In this document: piece after piece, positions 15,586 to 24,328 of the stretch
Numbering within the stretch: position 1 is the stretch's first letter
Layout: the number at the start of each line of letters is the position of its first letter
Source of the DNA: JBMOMT01 sp049324835
GTDB lineage: Bacteria > Chloroflexota > Anaerolineae > CAYNKW01
Assembly: GCA_049324835.1 (NCBI GenBank)
Contig: JBMOMT010000032.1
Coordinates: forward strand, 39,818 to 103,817
Direction: 5' to 3'
Length of the DNA: 64,000 nt
Program-made: the position numbers and the translations under genes
The notes under the pieces: model-generated
What the model was told of the DNA's origin: nothing
Database searches by the model: none
The model's input: the letters and a program-made list of their open reading frames with translations, nothing else

Positions 15586-18465
15586 TCAACGATCTCTTTG
15601 GGCGCGTTTTTTAGCCTCACGCAGGCGGGCCAGGGCGTCGTCGGTGGATGGCGGCGGCTCACGTGGCGGCGCAGGCTCATCAGGTGGAGAGGCTGGCGGC
15701 TGAATCGGCGGCGATTCGACACGCGCCCGCTGTGTCCGGGCGCGGTCGCGAGCCTGGAAAAGCTGCCCCAGCACCCGCTCGCGGCTGGGGCGCGCCCGGC
15801 GGGCGGGCAGCCGCGCCCGCAGCCAGGCCAGCGCCTTACGCAAGTCCTGCGGGCCAAGCATCACCCGCCGCAGCGCCACATCCAGCGGAAAGAGCAAAGC
15901 CGCCAGCAGCAGCAACGTATGCCCTATCTCGCGGGCGCGGTCGGCGGCCGGCAGGTTGTGGGCAAAGGCCGCCGCCGGCTCCGGCAGCTCGCCGCCGCCG
16001 GTGAGGCGGGCCAGCTCGTTCAACAGGCCACGGTCGGCGCCGCCGGCGCGGTATTCCGGCGAATAGGGCACCACCAGGCCCAACGTCTGCTGACCCAACA
16101 ACTCGCCCGCCTCACCGATCCCCAAACGCACCAGAACCGTCCCCGGCTGCGAGATCACCACTCGCGCCTCGTAATGGCCCGCCCCCACCTGGGCCAGCTC
16201 TACCTGGGCCGTTTCCAGGTCGGGGCCGATGAGGGTGGCCGTCACGTCGAGGAAATTACGCGGACGGCCAGCGTCGTCCGTCGCCTCCACCCAGATGACG
16301 GCCCGATCGTCTTCCAACGTTGCCCCGGCCTCGATGCCCTCCACCCGCGGCGCGGGCAACGCCCAGCCGACGAGCTGAGCCGCAAAGCGGGGAAAACCCT
16401 CCCAGGCCAGCCAGTCGGTGGCCCACTGCCCTTTGAGGTCCGAGGTCCAGGCGGCAGCGCGACCCAGGCCGTATTGCCAGGTGGCCAGCAAGGGATCACC
16501 CCGCGGCGTGCTGAGGGCGACGCGCGCCGTGTCCTTGGGTGTCGCGCCGTTGTAACCGAGCAGCAGCGGCAGGGCGGTCGCATCCAGGCCACGCAGCACC
16601 GGACTCGACGCAACGGGCAGCGGGTAGAACGGCTCCTCGACGATGTACTGGCCAACGGCTGTGACCGTCTCTTTGAGGAAAAAATCGGGCACGCGCAAGA
16701 TATCGACCGCCGGGTAGTAGCGCCCGCCGCCGCTGTCGGCCAGATCGGCCAGGTACTCTGCCGAACCCTCTCCCGCCGCCACCACGCTGAGGGTGATGCC
16801 CTGCTCGCGCATCTGCCGCGCCAGGGCGGTCAACTCGCCGGTGTGCACCCAGCCGTCGGTCAGCAGGATGACGTGTTTGAGCCGCGCCTCGACGCCCTGC
16901 AAGGCAGCATAAGCCGCCTCGACGCCGGCGCGCAGGTTGGTCTGGCCTTCAGCCTGGATGCCGCCGATGGACTGCTCCAGCCGGACGAAATCGACCAGTT
17001 GCTGCACGTCCAGCGCCCAGCGGGCGGCGTCGTCAAAGGCCACCACGCCGATGTAATCCTGATCGCCCAACGCGCCGGCGGCGCGCATGACAGCCTCTTT
17101 GGCGATATCCACCTTGGGCTGGCCCACCTCGCGGCGCACGTAACTCTGGTTCAGGTCGGGGTTATCGCAGTGGCAGCGGCCCATGCTGCCCGATTTGTCC
17201 ACGGCCAGCACCAGCGCCAGGTTGGGCGACTGCTCTCTGGTGCGCACGTCCATGTCCACCGGCAGCGTCTCTTCCAGCGGCGTGCGTAGATAACCACCCG
17301 CGCCGAAACTATTCTCGCCGCCGGTCATCAGCAGGCCGCGGCCCAGATCGCGCACGTAGGCCTGCAGCACGTCCATCGCGCCGGAGGGCAGCGCAGCGAC
17401 AGGCACGTTCACCAAAACGACTGCGTCGTAGGCGGCCAGTTCGGGCAGGGTGGCCGGCAGGTCGCCCGGAGCGCGCCGTTCGACCTCCATCTCGGCGGCG
17501 GCCAGGGCGCGGGCCAGGTTTTCACCCTCGCCGGCCTGCCCTTCGACGACCAGCACCGCCGGCGGCCCGTGCACCACGGTAAAGGCGCTGGCCTCGTTGT
17601 TCTGCAGGCGCGCATCGGCATCTGGCACGATCTGGGCGCGAAAGCGGTGAAAGCCTGCCCTGAGCCAGGCCGAAGGGCCTGTTTCTGTGGCCTCGACCGG
17701 CACCAGAAAACGGTTCGTTCCCGCCAACAAGCGCACAACCTGGGAGTGAATGAGCTGCCCGTCGCCAAAGACGCGCAGCGTCGCCGCGGTGGGCGCCGTG
17801 CTGTGGACGACGACGGTCAGATCGAAACCCTGGCCCTGACGCACGTCGGCGGGGGCATCGAGCGCCTCCAGCAACACCTCGATATCGCCCTGCGGGCCGC
17901 TGAGCGGCACGTAGGTCAACTCGATGCCGTGGGCGGCGGCGAGCTCGGCCTGAGCGACGGCATGGCCCAGGTTCTCGCGGCCATCGGAAAGCAGCACCAG
18001 CCGTTTGGCGCCCTCGTCGGGAAAGAGGGCCAGCGCCAGTTGCAGCGCGCCGGCGATGTCGGTGCGCGTCGTCAGCGGCGCGGAGGTCAGGTCGGGCAGC
18101 ACCCGGTCTCCGCTCGCCAGCCGCTCTACCAGCGCGTCCTGGCCAAAAACGACCACCGCCGCCCGGTCGCTGGCGGGCATGGCCTCGATGGCCTGCCGCA
18201 GCAGCGCTTCGCCGTGAGCCTGTTCCTCTGCCGGGATGCTGTCGGAGGCATCGAGCACAAAGACGGCGGTCAGCGTATCGGCGCGCAGGCGGAGCTGAAC
18301 CCCTGCCAGCGCCAGGACGATCAGGGTCAGCAAGACGGCGCGCAGGGTCAGGCCGCCCCAAAACCTGATCCGCGTGGGGCGGCGGCCCAGCAACGCCAGC
18401 GCGACAGCGGCCGGAATCAGCAGTAAAAGCCAGAGGAGTTGAGGATAAACAAAAGACATGCTCAT
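15586..18465 (-). CDS. Large membrane VWA protein with glutamine-amidotransferase-like region
   Basis: A protein of about 959 residues. Two N-terminal membrane helices are followed by a first VWA-like domain with a MIDAS motif DASDS, a beta-rich segment, a class I amidotransferase-like region with GGENSFGAGGY, a second VWA domain with DKSGSM, and a final membrane helix (about HTLLLLAALLFPLDVALRR) with a basic, proline-rich tail. This fits COG5426-type envelope proteins found beside MoxR ATPases. VWA domains with intact MIDAS bind a metal ion and a protein partner. The start is uncertain: ATG 18465 is used, ATG 18459 is close behind, and TTG 18495 extends the frame. It is the last gene of the MoxR cluster. 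Confidence 0.85.
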   Translation of the reverse strand: MSMSFVYPQLLWLLLLIPAAVALALLGRRPTRIRFWGGLTLRAVLLTLIVLALAGVQLRLRADTLTAVFVLDASDSIPAEEQAHGEALLRQAIEAMPASDRAAVVVFGQDALVERLASGDRVLPDLTSAPLTTRTDIAGALQLALALFPDEGAKRLVLLSDGRENLGHAVAQAELAAAHGIELTYVPLSGPQGDIEVLLEALDAPADVRQGQGFDLTVVVHSTAPTAATLRVFGDGQLIHSQVVRLLAGTNRFLVPVEATETGPSAWLRAGFHRFRAQIVPDADARLQNNEASAFTVVHGPPAVLVVEGQAGEGENLARALAAAEMEVERRAPGDLPATLPELAAYDAVVLVNVPVAALPSGAMDVLQAYVRDLGRGLLMTGGENSFGAGGYLRTPLEETLPVDMDVRTREQSPNLALVLAVDKSGSMGRCHCDNPDLNQSYVRREVGQPKVDIAKEAVMRAAGALGDQDYIGVVAFDDAARWALDVQQLVDFVRLEQSIGGIQAEGQTNLRAGVEAAYAALQGVEARLKHVILLTDGWVHTGELTALARQMREQGITLSVVAAGEGSAEYLADLADSGGGRYYPAVDILRVPDFFLKETVTAVGQYIVEEPFYPLPVASSPVLRGLDATALPLLLGYNGATPKDTARVALSTPRGDPLLATWQYGLGRAAAWTSDLKGQWATDWLAWEGFPRFAAQLVGWALPAPRVEGIEAGATLEDDRAVIWVEATDDAGRPRNFLDVTATLIGPDLETAQVELAQVGAGHYEARVVISQPGTVLVRLGIGEAGELLGQQTLGLVVPYSPEYRAGGADRGLLNELARLTGGGELPEPAAAFAHNLPAADRAREIGHTLLLLAALLFPLDVALRRVMLGPQDLRKALAWLRARLPARRARPSRERVLGQLFQARDRARTQRARVESPPIQPPASPPDEPAPPREPPPSTDDALARLREAKKRAQRDR
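17657..17679. repeat. Copy of a short dispersed GC-rich repeat inside a coding region
   Basis: The sequence GCCCTGAGCCAGGCCGAAGG (followed by GCC) is nearly the same as that at 19117-19140 in the neighbouring gene, with the core GCCCTGAGCC-GGC-GAAGGG. It is an interrupted palindrome-like element. It is translated in frame in the VWA protein (GPSAWLRAG), so it does not break the gene. Repeats of this kind (CCCTGAGCC...CGAAGGG) occur dispersed in many bacterial genomes. Confidence 0.55.
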
Positions 18466-18504
18466 CGTTGGCAACCGTGAGGCGTGGAGCGTCAAAAGTC
18501 AAAC

Positions 18505-18547
18505 GTGAAACGTCAAACGTGACCTCCCTCGACGTTTGACGTTTCAC
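18505..18547. repeat. Perfect 16-bp inverted repeat at the junction of the two VWA genes
   Basis: GTGAAACGTCAAACGT (18505-18520) is repeated exactly in reverse complement at 18532-18547, with an 11-base loop. A degenerate further copy (GTCAAAAGTC) lies just before it. The element overlaps the last codons of the upstream VWA gene and its hairpin would sit about 40 bases before the start of the next gene on the minus strand. Confidence 0.8.
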
Positions 18548-20468
18548 CCTTTACTCTTCCCCACAACCGCGTCAGCGACGCGCGGTGATAGACCAACCAT
18601 TCAACCGTGAGCAAGGCGAGCGCCAGCCAGGCCAGCGACGGCCACCACTCGCGGCGCGCCTGCTGCGGAGCCGCTTCCCCACCCTCACCGGCGCCGACCA
18701 GCGGCAGGCTGCCGGCAGGCCGGATGTCCGATTCCGCCGGCGCAAAGAGGTTCACGGCCAGGCTGGCCCGCGCGTCCTCCCCCCAGGTGAACTGGTAGAC
18801 GCCCAACTGCGCCGTGTCGGCAAAGGTCACCCGCCGATCCTCCGGCTCGAGCCGCGCCGTCGAGCCATCGGGGCGTCTCACGGCCACCGCTTCGACTTCC
18901 GGCGGCAGGGAGAGGCTCACCGCCGCGCCGGGGGCCACCTGAAGCGGCACCTCCGCCCCGCTGCCGGGAGCCAGCCAGCCGATCAGGTTGGACATCAGGA
19001 TCGGAAACGCCACCTGAAGGGGCAGATCGGAGCGGTGCAAATCGAAGGCCAGCACGGCCACGCGGCGGCCATCGGTCTCCCCGGCGAACAACAGCGGCAC
19101 GCTCTCGCCCGGCGACTGCCCTGAGCCTGGCGAAGGGTCGCCGGCGACGACGGTCCGCGCCCAGCCCGGCAGCGGCACACGAACGGCCTCCAGCACACTC
19201 ACCCCGGTCAGGTCGACGTGGGCCAGCAGCGGATCGTCGGCGCTCGTTGGCCAGGGCGCAGGCTGGTCCACGGCGCCGGTGACGGAAAAGTAACCGGTGC
19301 TGCGCGGCGGGCCGATGAAGAACAGATTGCCGACCGGGAGCGTAGCCGTGAGAGGAACGAAAGTATCAAGGATAGTGAGGTGGGCAAGGGGTTGGGTAGT
19401 TGGCAGGCTGGTAGACTGGGATTGGTGAAAATCGGCGGGTTTGACCACTGTGGTTTCCAGACCGGGCAACAAGGACAATGCGGTCTCCAAAAACAGATTG
19501 CCCTCGCTGACGAGCGTCACGGCGGCGCGTGATGCGCTGCGCTGGACGGCCCAGGCGCGGTCGTCGAGGGACAGGGCGTCGCTGCCGGCGAGCCGCGCCT
19601 CGACGATTTCCGCGCCGGCGGGCAGGTCATCGGCCACGACGGCTCGCTGGCCGCCGGGTGGGATGTCGAGATCGTAGGCGTCGACCAGTTGCCCGTCGGC
19701 GTAGAGCGTCAGGCGGCGTTGGGCCGCAGCGTCGCCGTAATTGATCACCTGAGCAAAAGCAGTCAGACGCTCGCCGCCAGGTGTCAGCTCCAGCGAGAGT
19801 GTGCCGATGGCTTGATTGTCGCCGCTGATGCCCTGCGGCAGGTAACGCAGCCGCCCCTCGACGGCCAGCCGCTCCGGCAACGTGGCCCGGCCATCAGACA
19901 GGATGACGATCTCGGCATCCGACTGGCGGGCAGCGACGGCGGAGGCCAGCTCGAGCGCGGCGGCGAGATCGCTGCCGCCGCTGCCGGCACGGAGGCTGTC
20001 GATGGTCTGATGCGCCTGGCGTCGGTCTCGGCTGGAAGCAAGCAGCACCAAGGCGCCGTCGCCGGCGGCGATGACGGTCACACGGGCATCGGCGGGCAGG
20101 CCATCGACGAGCTGGCGCGCCTGGGCCCTGGCCGCCTCCAGGCGGCTGGGAGCAACGTCGGTGGCGGCCATGCTGGCCGAGGTATCGAGGATGAGAATGA
20201 GCGCCTGGCCGCTCGCGCCCTCAGTCCAGGTAAAGGGCCGGGCCAGGGCCAGGATCAACGCCGCCAGAAAGAGCAATTGCAGGATCAGCAGCAAGTTGCG
20301 CCGCAGCCGCTGCCAGGGGGCGTTGGCCTCGATGTCGCGCACGGCGCGCCGCCAGAGGTACACGCTAGAGACAAGCTGCTCGGTGCGCCGCAGTTTGAGC
20401 AGGTACATGGCAATGATGACGGGCAGGAGCGCCGCCAGGACAAAGGCAGCGGGCGTCAAAAAACTCAC
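18513..20468 (-). CDS. BatA-like VWA-domain membrane protein
   Basis: A 651-residue protein. The N-terminal BatA region has two membrane helices (FLTPAAFVLAALLPVIIAMYLLKLRR is about the first), then a VWA domain with the MIDAS motif DTSASM and Thr further on (STLRAGSGGSDLAAALE-like segment), a long beta-rich extracytoplasmic region and a C-terminal membrane helix (WPSLAWLALALLTVEWLVY). GTG 20468 is taken as start because it overlaps the stop of the DUF58 gene (GTGA). The last residues are encoded by one arm of a perfect inverted repeat. It probably works with the MoxR ATPase in assembling or remodelling an envelope complex. Confidence 0.88.
   Translation of the reverse strand: MSFLTPAAFVLAALLPVIIAMYLLKLRRTEQLVSSVYLWRRAVRDIEANAPWQRLRRNLLLILQLLFLAALILALARPFTWTEGASGQALILILDTSASMAATDVAPSRLEAARAQARQLVDGLPADARVTVIAAGDGALVLLASSRDRRQAHQTIDSLRAGSGGSDLAAALELASAVAARQSDAEIVILSDGRATLPERLAVEGRLRYLPQGISGDNQAIGTLSLELTPGGERLTAFAQVINYGDAAAQRRLTLYADGQLVDAYDLDIPPGGQRAVVADDLPAGAEIVEARLAGSDALSLDDRAWAVQRSASRAAVTLVSEGNLFLETALSLLPGLETTVVKPADFHQSQSTSLPTTQPLAHLTILDTFVPLTATLPVGNLFFIGPPRSTGYFSVTGAVDQPAPWPTSADDPLLAHVDLTGVSVLEAVRVPLPGWARTVVAGDPSPGSGQSPGESVPLLFAGETDGRRVAVLAFDLHRSDLPLQVAFPILMSNLIGWLAPGSGAEVPLQVAPGAAVSLSLPPEVEAVAVRRPDGSTARLEPEDRRVTFADTAQLGVYQFTWGEDARASLAVNLFAPAESDIRPAGSLPLVGAGEGGEAAPQQARREWWPSLAWLALALLTVEWLVYHRASLTRLWGRVKGETSNVEGGHV
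19117..19140. repeat. Second copy of the short dispersed GC-rich repeat
   Basis: TGCCCTGAGCCTGGCGAAGG (followed by GTCG) shares the core of the element at 17657-17679. It lies inside the BatA-like gene and is translated in frame (DPSPGSGQ), forming what looks like an inserted loop in the protein. Confidence 0.55.
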
Positions 20469-21388
20469 CTCAGCACCCCCCGCTGTCGCAGCCAGGCAAA
20501 GAGTAATTCCTCGAACGGCAGATCGGTCTCGACCGGCGCATAATGTATGCCCCGCGCGCCGCAAAAGTGCCGTAATTCCTCCTGCCAGGCGGCCAGGCCG
20601 GCGCGGTAGCGTCGCAGCAGGTCATAATCGGCGGTGATCTCGACCTCGGCGTCGGTTTCGTTATCTCGCAGCTCGAGATCGCCGGTCAGATCGGGGTTCA
20701 CCTCGTCGGGAGCCAGGATGTGCAGCACGGTGACTTCGAAACCACGCGAGGCCAGGGCGGTCAGGCCGTCGCGCCAGCCGTCGTCCAGCAGATCGGAAAA
20801 GAGCAGCAGCGGGCCGGGCTGCAGGGCGGCGGCGGCGTAGGCGCGCAGGCGCGGGGCCAGGTCGGTGCGGCCGCCGGGCTGGAGGCTCTGCAGGAACTCA
20901 AAGAGCGCCATCGCCTGCCCCTTGCCCCGGCGAGGGGGAAAGGTTCTTCCGCCCTGGCCATCGCCGCCGTCCAGAGCGGTCGCCGTCACCCGGTCCAGGC
21001 CGGCCAGGGCCACATAACCCAACGCGCCGGCAGCGCGGACGGCGTACCACAGCTTGTTGGGCGCGCCCCAGTCCATCGAACGGCTGGCATCCACCAACAG
21101 GTGCACCGTCAGGTCTTCTTCCTCCACAAAAAGCTTGATGAAGAATCGCTCCAGGCGGGCGTAGGCGTTCCAGTCGATGCGCCGAAAATCGTCGCCCGGC
21201 GCGTAGAGCCTGAAATCGGCAAACTCGACCGACTGGCCGCGTTTGGGGCTGCGTCGTTCGCCCTGCAACTGCCCGGCCATGGCGCGGCGGCTGAGAATGG
21301 ACAGGCGTTCGAGCTTGCGGAGAAAAGGTTCGTCAAAGAGGGAATTGGCAGGTGGTAGATTGGTGGGTTGAGAAGAGCGAGCGGGCAT
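20465..21388 (-). CDS. DUF58 domain protein
   Basis: A 307-residue protein of the DUF58 family. The family core is clear: GERRSPKRGQSVEFADFRLY, then PGDDFRRIDWNAYARL, followed by a VWA-like segment with DASRSMDWG. DUF58 proteins nearly always accompany MoxR AAA+ ATPases and VWA proteins, and are thought to act with them in assembling metal-dependent or envelope complexes. Here the gene lies 2 bases after the MoxR stop and overlaps the next VWA start by 4 bases, so translation is probably coupled. No membrane helix is evident, so it should be cytosolic or membrane-associated. Confidence 0.92.
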   Translation of the reverse strand: MPARSSQPTNLPPANSLFDEPFLRKLERLSILSRRAMAGQLQGERRSPKRGQSVEFADFRLYAPGDDFRRIDWNAYARLERFFIKLFVEEEDLTVHLLVDASRSMDWGAPNKLWYAVRAAGALGYVALAGLDRVTATALDGGDGQGGRTFPPRRGKGQAMALFEFLQSLQPGGRTDLAPRLRAYAAAALQPGPLLLFSDLLDDGWRDGLTALASRGFEVTVLHILAPDEVNPDLTGDLELRDNETDAEVEITADYDLLRRYRAGLAAWQEELRHFCGARGIHYAPVETDLPFEELLFAWLRQRGVLR

Positions 21389-21390
21389 GG

Positions 21391-22380
21391 TTACGCCTCG
21401 TCGGGCAAGACTTCGGCCAGAACCGCGCCGATGATCGCGTCGGTCGTTACTCCCTCGGCCTGAGCCTCAAAGTTGAGGATGAGGCGGTGGCGCAGGGCCG
21501 GCAGCGCGGCCTGGCGCAGATCGTCAAAGGCGACGTTGTAGCGGTTATCGAGCAGAGCGATGATCTTGGCCGCCAGAATCATGGCCTGCATGGCGCGCGG
21601 GCTGGCCCCGTAACGCACGTAGCGGCGCACGGTCTGCGGCGCGCCATCGCCGGGATGGGTGGCCTTGAGCAGCCGGGCGGCGTAACCGGTGACGTGATCC
21701 GCAATCGGCGCGCCGCGGGCCAGGGCCTGCATGGCCAGCACTGTCGGGCCATCGGCCACCGGCTGCGCCTGCGGCGCGTGCGCGCCGGTGGTGCGGTTGG
21801 CGATCTCGACCAGTTCTTCTGCCGACGGGAACGGCACGTCGATCTTGAAGAAAAAGCGATCCAACTGGGCCTCCGGCAGCGGGTAGGTGCCCTCCATTTC
21901 GAGTGGGTTCTGGGTGGCCAGCACAAAGAACGGCTCCGGCAGCGGACGAGTCGCCTTGGCCACGGTGACGCTGCGCTCCTGCATGGCCTCCAGCATGGCC
22001 GATTGTGTTTTGGGTGTGGCGCGATTGATCTCGTCGGCCAGCACCAGGTTGGCAAAGATCGGCCCGGCCTCGAAGCGGAACTCGCGCCGCCCGGCCTCGT
22101 CCTCGACGATCAGGTTGGTGCCGACGATGTCCGAAGGCATCAGGTCAGGGGTGAACTGGATGCGCGAAAAGGCGCACTCGATGGCATCGGCCAGGGTGCG
22201 CACGAGCATCGTTTTGCCCAGGCCGGGCACCCCCTCCAGCAGGGCGTTGCCCCCGGCCAGCAGTGTGATCAGCGTGTGGCGCACCAACTCACGCTGGCCG
22301 ACGATCACCCGGCCCACCTGGGCTTCGATGGCCGCGGCGACCTGGCGAAATTGTTCGGCGGTGATGGGAAACTCGCTCAC
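21391..22380 (-). CDS. MoxR-family AAA+ ATPase
   Basis: A 329-residue AAA+ ATPase. Walker A GVPGLGKT, Walker B with LVLADEINRA, sensor 1 ATQNP and a Pro-Leu-Pro-Glu-Ala-Gln-Leu-Asp-Arg-Phe sensor region are all present, as in MoxR proteins. These are chaperone-like ATPases that activate partner VWA proteins. The frame is open to 22689, but GTG 22380 is preceded by GGAGGATCAGTC and begins MSEFPITAEQFRQ. It is the first gene of the four-gene cluster MoxR, DUF58, VWA, VWA, and a promoter-like sequence lies upstream. Confidence 0.93.
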   Translation of the reverse strand: MSEFPITAEQFRQVAAAIEAQVGRVIVGQRELVRHTLITLLAGGNALLEGVPGLGKTMLVRTLADAIECAFSRIQFTPDLMPSDIVGTNLIVEDEAGRREFRFEAGPIFANLVLADEINRATPKTQSAMLEAMQERSVTVAKATRPLPEPFFVLATQNPLEMEGTYPLPEAQLDRFFFKIDVPFPSAEELVEIANRTTGAHAPQAQPVADGPTVLAMQALARGAPIADHVTGYAARLLKATHPGDGAPQTVRRYVRYGASPRAMQAMILAAKIIALLDNRYNVAFDDLRQAALPALRHRLILNFEAQAEGVTTDAIIGAVLAEVLPDEA

Positions 22381-22434
22381 GACTGATCCTCCATTGTCCT
22401 GTTGTAACCAACCGAATGGCACCCCACGATGGGT

Positions 22435-22463
22435 ATTGTACACCCTGAACGCAAAAGCTCCAA
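22435..22463 (-). promoter_or_regulatory. Probable promoter of the MoxR cluster
   Basis: On the minus strand TTGGAG (22463-22458) and TACAAT (22440-22435) are separated by 17 bases. The expected start is about 50 bases before the MoxR start codon. The -35 box is weak. Confidence 0.5.
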
Positions 22464-22627
22464 ACGATGCCGAGGCCCGCTCCCCTCGAACACTCGGCTC
22501 GTTATGGCCATTCCGACAGTCAGACGCTTCACCGCCGCCAATAGTTCCGGCTCGCACGGCAGCGACCGAACAGCATAGGCCAGGCGACGGCGAAACGCAG
22601 GGCAGCGCGCTGCCTTGCCCCACAACA
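22464..22627. other. Non-coding stretch, nothing recognised
   Basis: Part of the 336-base gap between the MoxR cluster and the LiaF-like gene. Apart from the promoter-like boxes before it and the terminator after it, no conserved gene, RNA or repeat was recognised here. The short frames crossing it have no protein-like character. Confidence 0.4.
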
Positions 22628-22658
22628 AACCTCCCCGACAGGCGCTGTCGAGGAGGTT
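22628..22658 (-). terminator. Intrinsic terminator after the LiaF-like gene
   Basis: A 14-base-pair stem (22628-22641 with 22645-22658) with a 3-base loop. On the minus strand its single mismatched position becomes a G-U pair, and the stem is followed by a T-rich tract (TTTGTTG). It lies 58 bases beyond the stop of the gene at 22717-23634. Confidence 0.65.
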
Positions 22659-22716
22659 CATCACTTTCGGGAACCGGCTCACCCACCACTCAGGGCAACG
22701 CGCCCTGACGCCTCGC

Positions 22717-23634
22717 CTATCGTTCTTCCAACAGTCGTATCTGGGGGCTACCGATGGCCACACTCAACTCCAGATCGACGCGGTTGTCGGCGCGGGCGTA
22801 GCCGGGTGAGGTATAACTGCCGTCCTGGGGGGTATAACCAGCCGGCCATCGAGTGGCGCCCAAAGCTGTGCTGGACTGGACGTGCACCTCCAGGCCCTGC
22901 GGGACGACCACCTCGATGCTGCCGATGCCGACCCCGATCTCGACGCGATAGTTGCCCTCGGCTGGCAAAACGACCCGCACCCTGCCAACGCCCATCTCCA
23001 CCTTGACGTCGTTCAAGGTCAGCTCGGAGAGATCCAGCCCGGCGTCGCCCACACCCAGATCGACCTGTAGACCCAGCGGCACACCGGGCGCAAGCCCCAG
23101 GTCCCAGACGCGGTCGCTGCGCCAGGGGCCAAAGGACGGCCCAAAAGAGCTACGACTGCTCTCCAGGCGCAAGCTCGCCTGGCCGCCCGTCACTTGAAAG
23201 CTGCGCTCGGCCCGCTCTCCTTTGCCAAGCTGAACCGTGCCTTCGATCAGATTGGCCGATTCTGGCAGCGCGTCGATGGTCAGACTGCCGACGCCGGGCG
23301 AAATGAACACCTCGGCCCGCTCGGCGTCGCCGCGCGGCTGCCGGATCGTGTCCGAAACAGCAGCCGGCGCACCATCGGCCTCAGCCACCAACAGCCACAG
23401 GCCGCCGGCCAGCAGCGTCAGAGTGACCAGCAGCACCAGCAACGAGCCGCCCGCCGAGCGCCGACCGACGAGCAGGTCTAGCCCACCGGCGATGAGTAAA
23501 ACCGGCCACAAGCGCCACAGGTTCAGCCAGACGCTCCAATCCAGAATACCCAGGCTGTTTAGCAAAAAGATCAGCCCGATGCTGATCAAGATCAGCGGCC
23601 CTACGACACCAGGTCTATCCTTTTTTTCTTGCAT
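22717..23634 (-). CDS. LiaF-like envelope protein
   Basis: A 305-residue membrane protein. Two to three N-terminal membrane helices (GPLILISIGLIFLLNSLGIL and a following pair) form the LiaI/LiaF-type transmembrane region, followed by a long domain of repeated beta strands ending in Gly-rich turns (VGVGSLTID-like, VEMGVGRVRVVLP, VEIGVGIGSIEVVVP), as in cell-wall-active-antibiotic-response proteins. The role is probably envelope stress sensing, not proved here. ATG 23634 is used because GAGGAGGG is 8 bases upstream. The upstream gene stops 5 bases before, within this ribosome binding site. Confidence 0.8.
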   Translation of the reverse strand: MQEKKDRPGVVGPLILISIGLIFLLNSLGILDWSVWLNLWRLWPVLLIAGGLDLLVGRRSAGGSLLVLLVTLTLLAGGLWLLVAEADGAPAAVSDTIRQPRGDAERAEVFISPGVGSLTIDALPESANLIEGTVQLGKGERAERSFQVTGGQASLRLESSRSSFGPSFGPWRSDRVWDLGLAPGVPLGLQVDLGVGDAGLDLSELTLNDVKVEMGVGRVRVVLPAEGNYRVEIGVGIGSIEVVVPQGLEVHVQSSTALGATRWPAGYTPQDGSYTSPGYARADNRVDLELSVAIGSPQIRLLEER

Positions 23635-23638
23635 CGCC

Positions 23639-24301
23639 TTACCCTCCTCGCGCCCCTCTACCCAACCGGATGCCAAACGCACGGAGCAACAGAACCATCC
23701 CCAACAGGATGATGGACACCGGCCACAGATAACCGATCAGCGGCGTGGCGGCCACGATAACCAACACCCCCATCGACAACAAAACAGCGGCCGGAATGAA
23801 CGCCCAGTACAAACGCCCCTGCGAGGTGGGCACAACGGCCAGCAAGGCGAACGTTCCACCCAGACCCAGGAAAAAGAGGCTGCCTGTCGCCGTGCCCCCC
23901 AGAACATTCGACAGAAGCGCCACCAGCGCCAGGGTGAACAGCACGCCGCCGGGGATGATCGCCCACCACTGTTCACGCTTGAAAAAATAGATCACCCAGA
24001 AACCCAACCCGACGCCGCCCAAAAAGAGCGGGCCGCCGATGATATCCGCAGCCGAGGGCCACACCAGGTCCAGGCCGATCAGGCCAGAAATACCCAGCAG
24101 AGCGAAACCCGGCACGATAGCCCACCAACGGTCGCGGTTGGTCAGGAACAGCCACACAAAAGCCCCACCCGCAGCGCCAAATAAAAGCACCCAGACCGCC
24201 GCCGCCATGTTTTCCAAAAAGCCGATGTTTTGAAACAGCAACAGCATGCCTATCACAACCAACAACGCCCCCCAGATCAACCGCACATCGAACCGCTTCA
24301 T
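23639..24301 (-). CDS. Multi-helix membrane protein with LiaI-LiaF-type repeats
   Basis: A 220-residue, very hydrophobic protein with about eight membrane helices. It appears to be built from repeated hairpins of a LiaI-LiaF-like type: DRWWAIVPGFALL and EQWWAIIPGGVLF are matching segments, and YWAFIPAAVLLS is a third degenerate copy. No catalytic motif is visible. It overlaps the ribosome binding site of the downstream LiaF-like gene, so the two are probably co-translated. Function unknown; a partner of the LiaF-like protein in the membrane is plausible. Confidence 0.78.
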   Translation of the reverse strand: MKRFDVRLIWGALLVVIGMLLLFQNIGFLENMAAAVWVLLFGAAGGAFVWLFLTNRDRWWAIVPGFALLGISGLIGLDLVWPSAADIIGGPLFLGGVGLGFWVIYFFKREQWWAIIPGGVLFTLALVALLSNVLGGTATGSLFFLGLGGTFALLAVVPTSQGRLYWAFIPAAVLLSMGVLVIVAATPLIGYLWPVSIILLGMVLLLRAFGIRLGRGARGG

Positions 24302-24328
24302 CTGAAACCTCCTCAGGCACCGAACCGA

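Noticed and set aside
15562..17289. Plus-strand frame opposite the large VWA protein
   Set aside because: Same shadow pattern; the VWA protein on the other strand has two MIDAS motifs.
18505..18547. Rho-independent terminator between the VWA genes
   Set aside because: The hairpin has no T-run on either side and lies inside an evident operon, so it is listed as a repeat.
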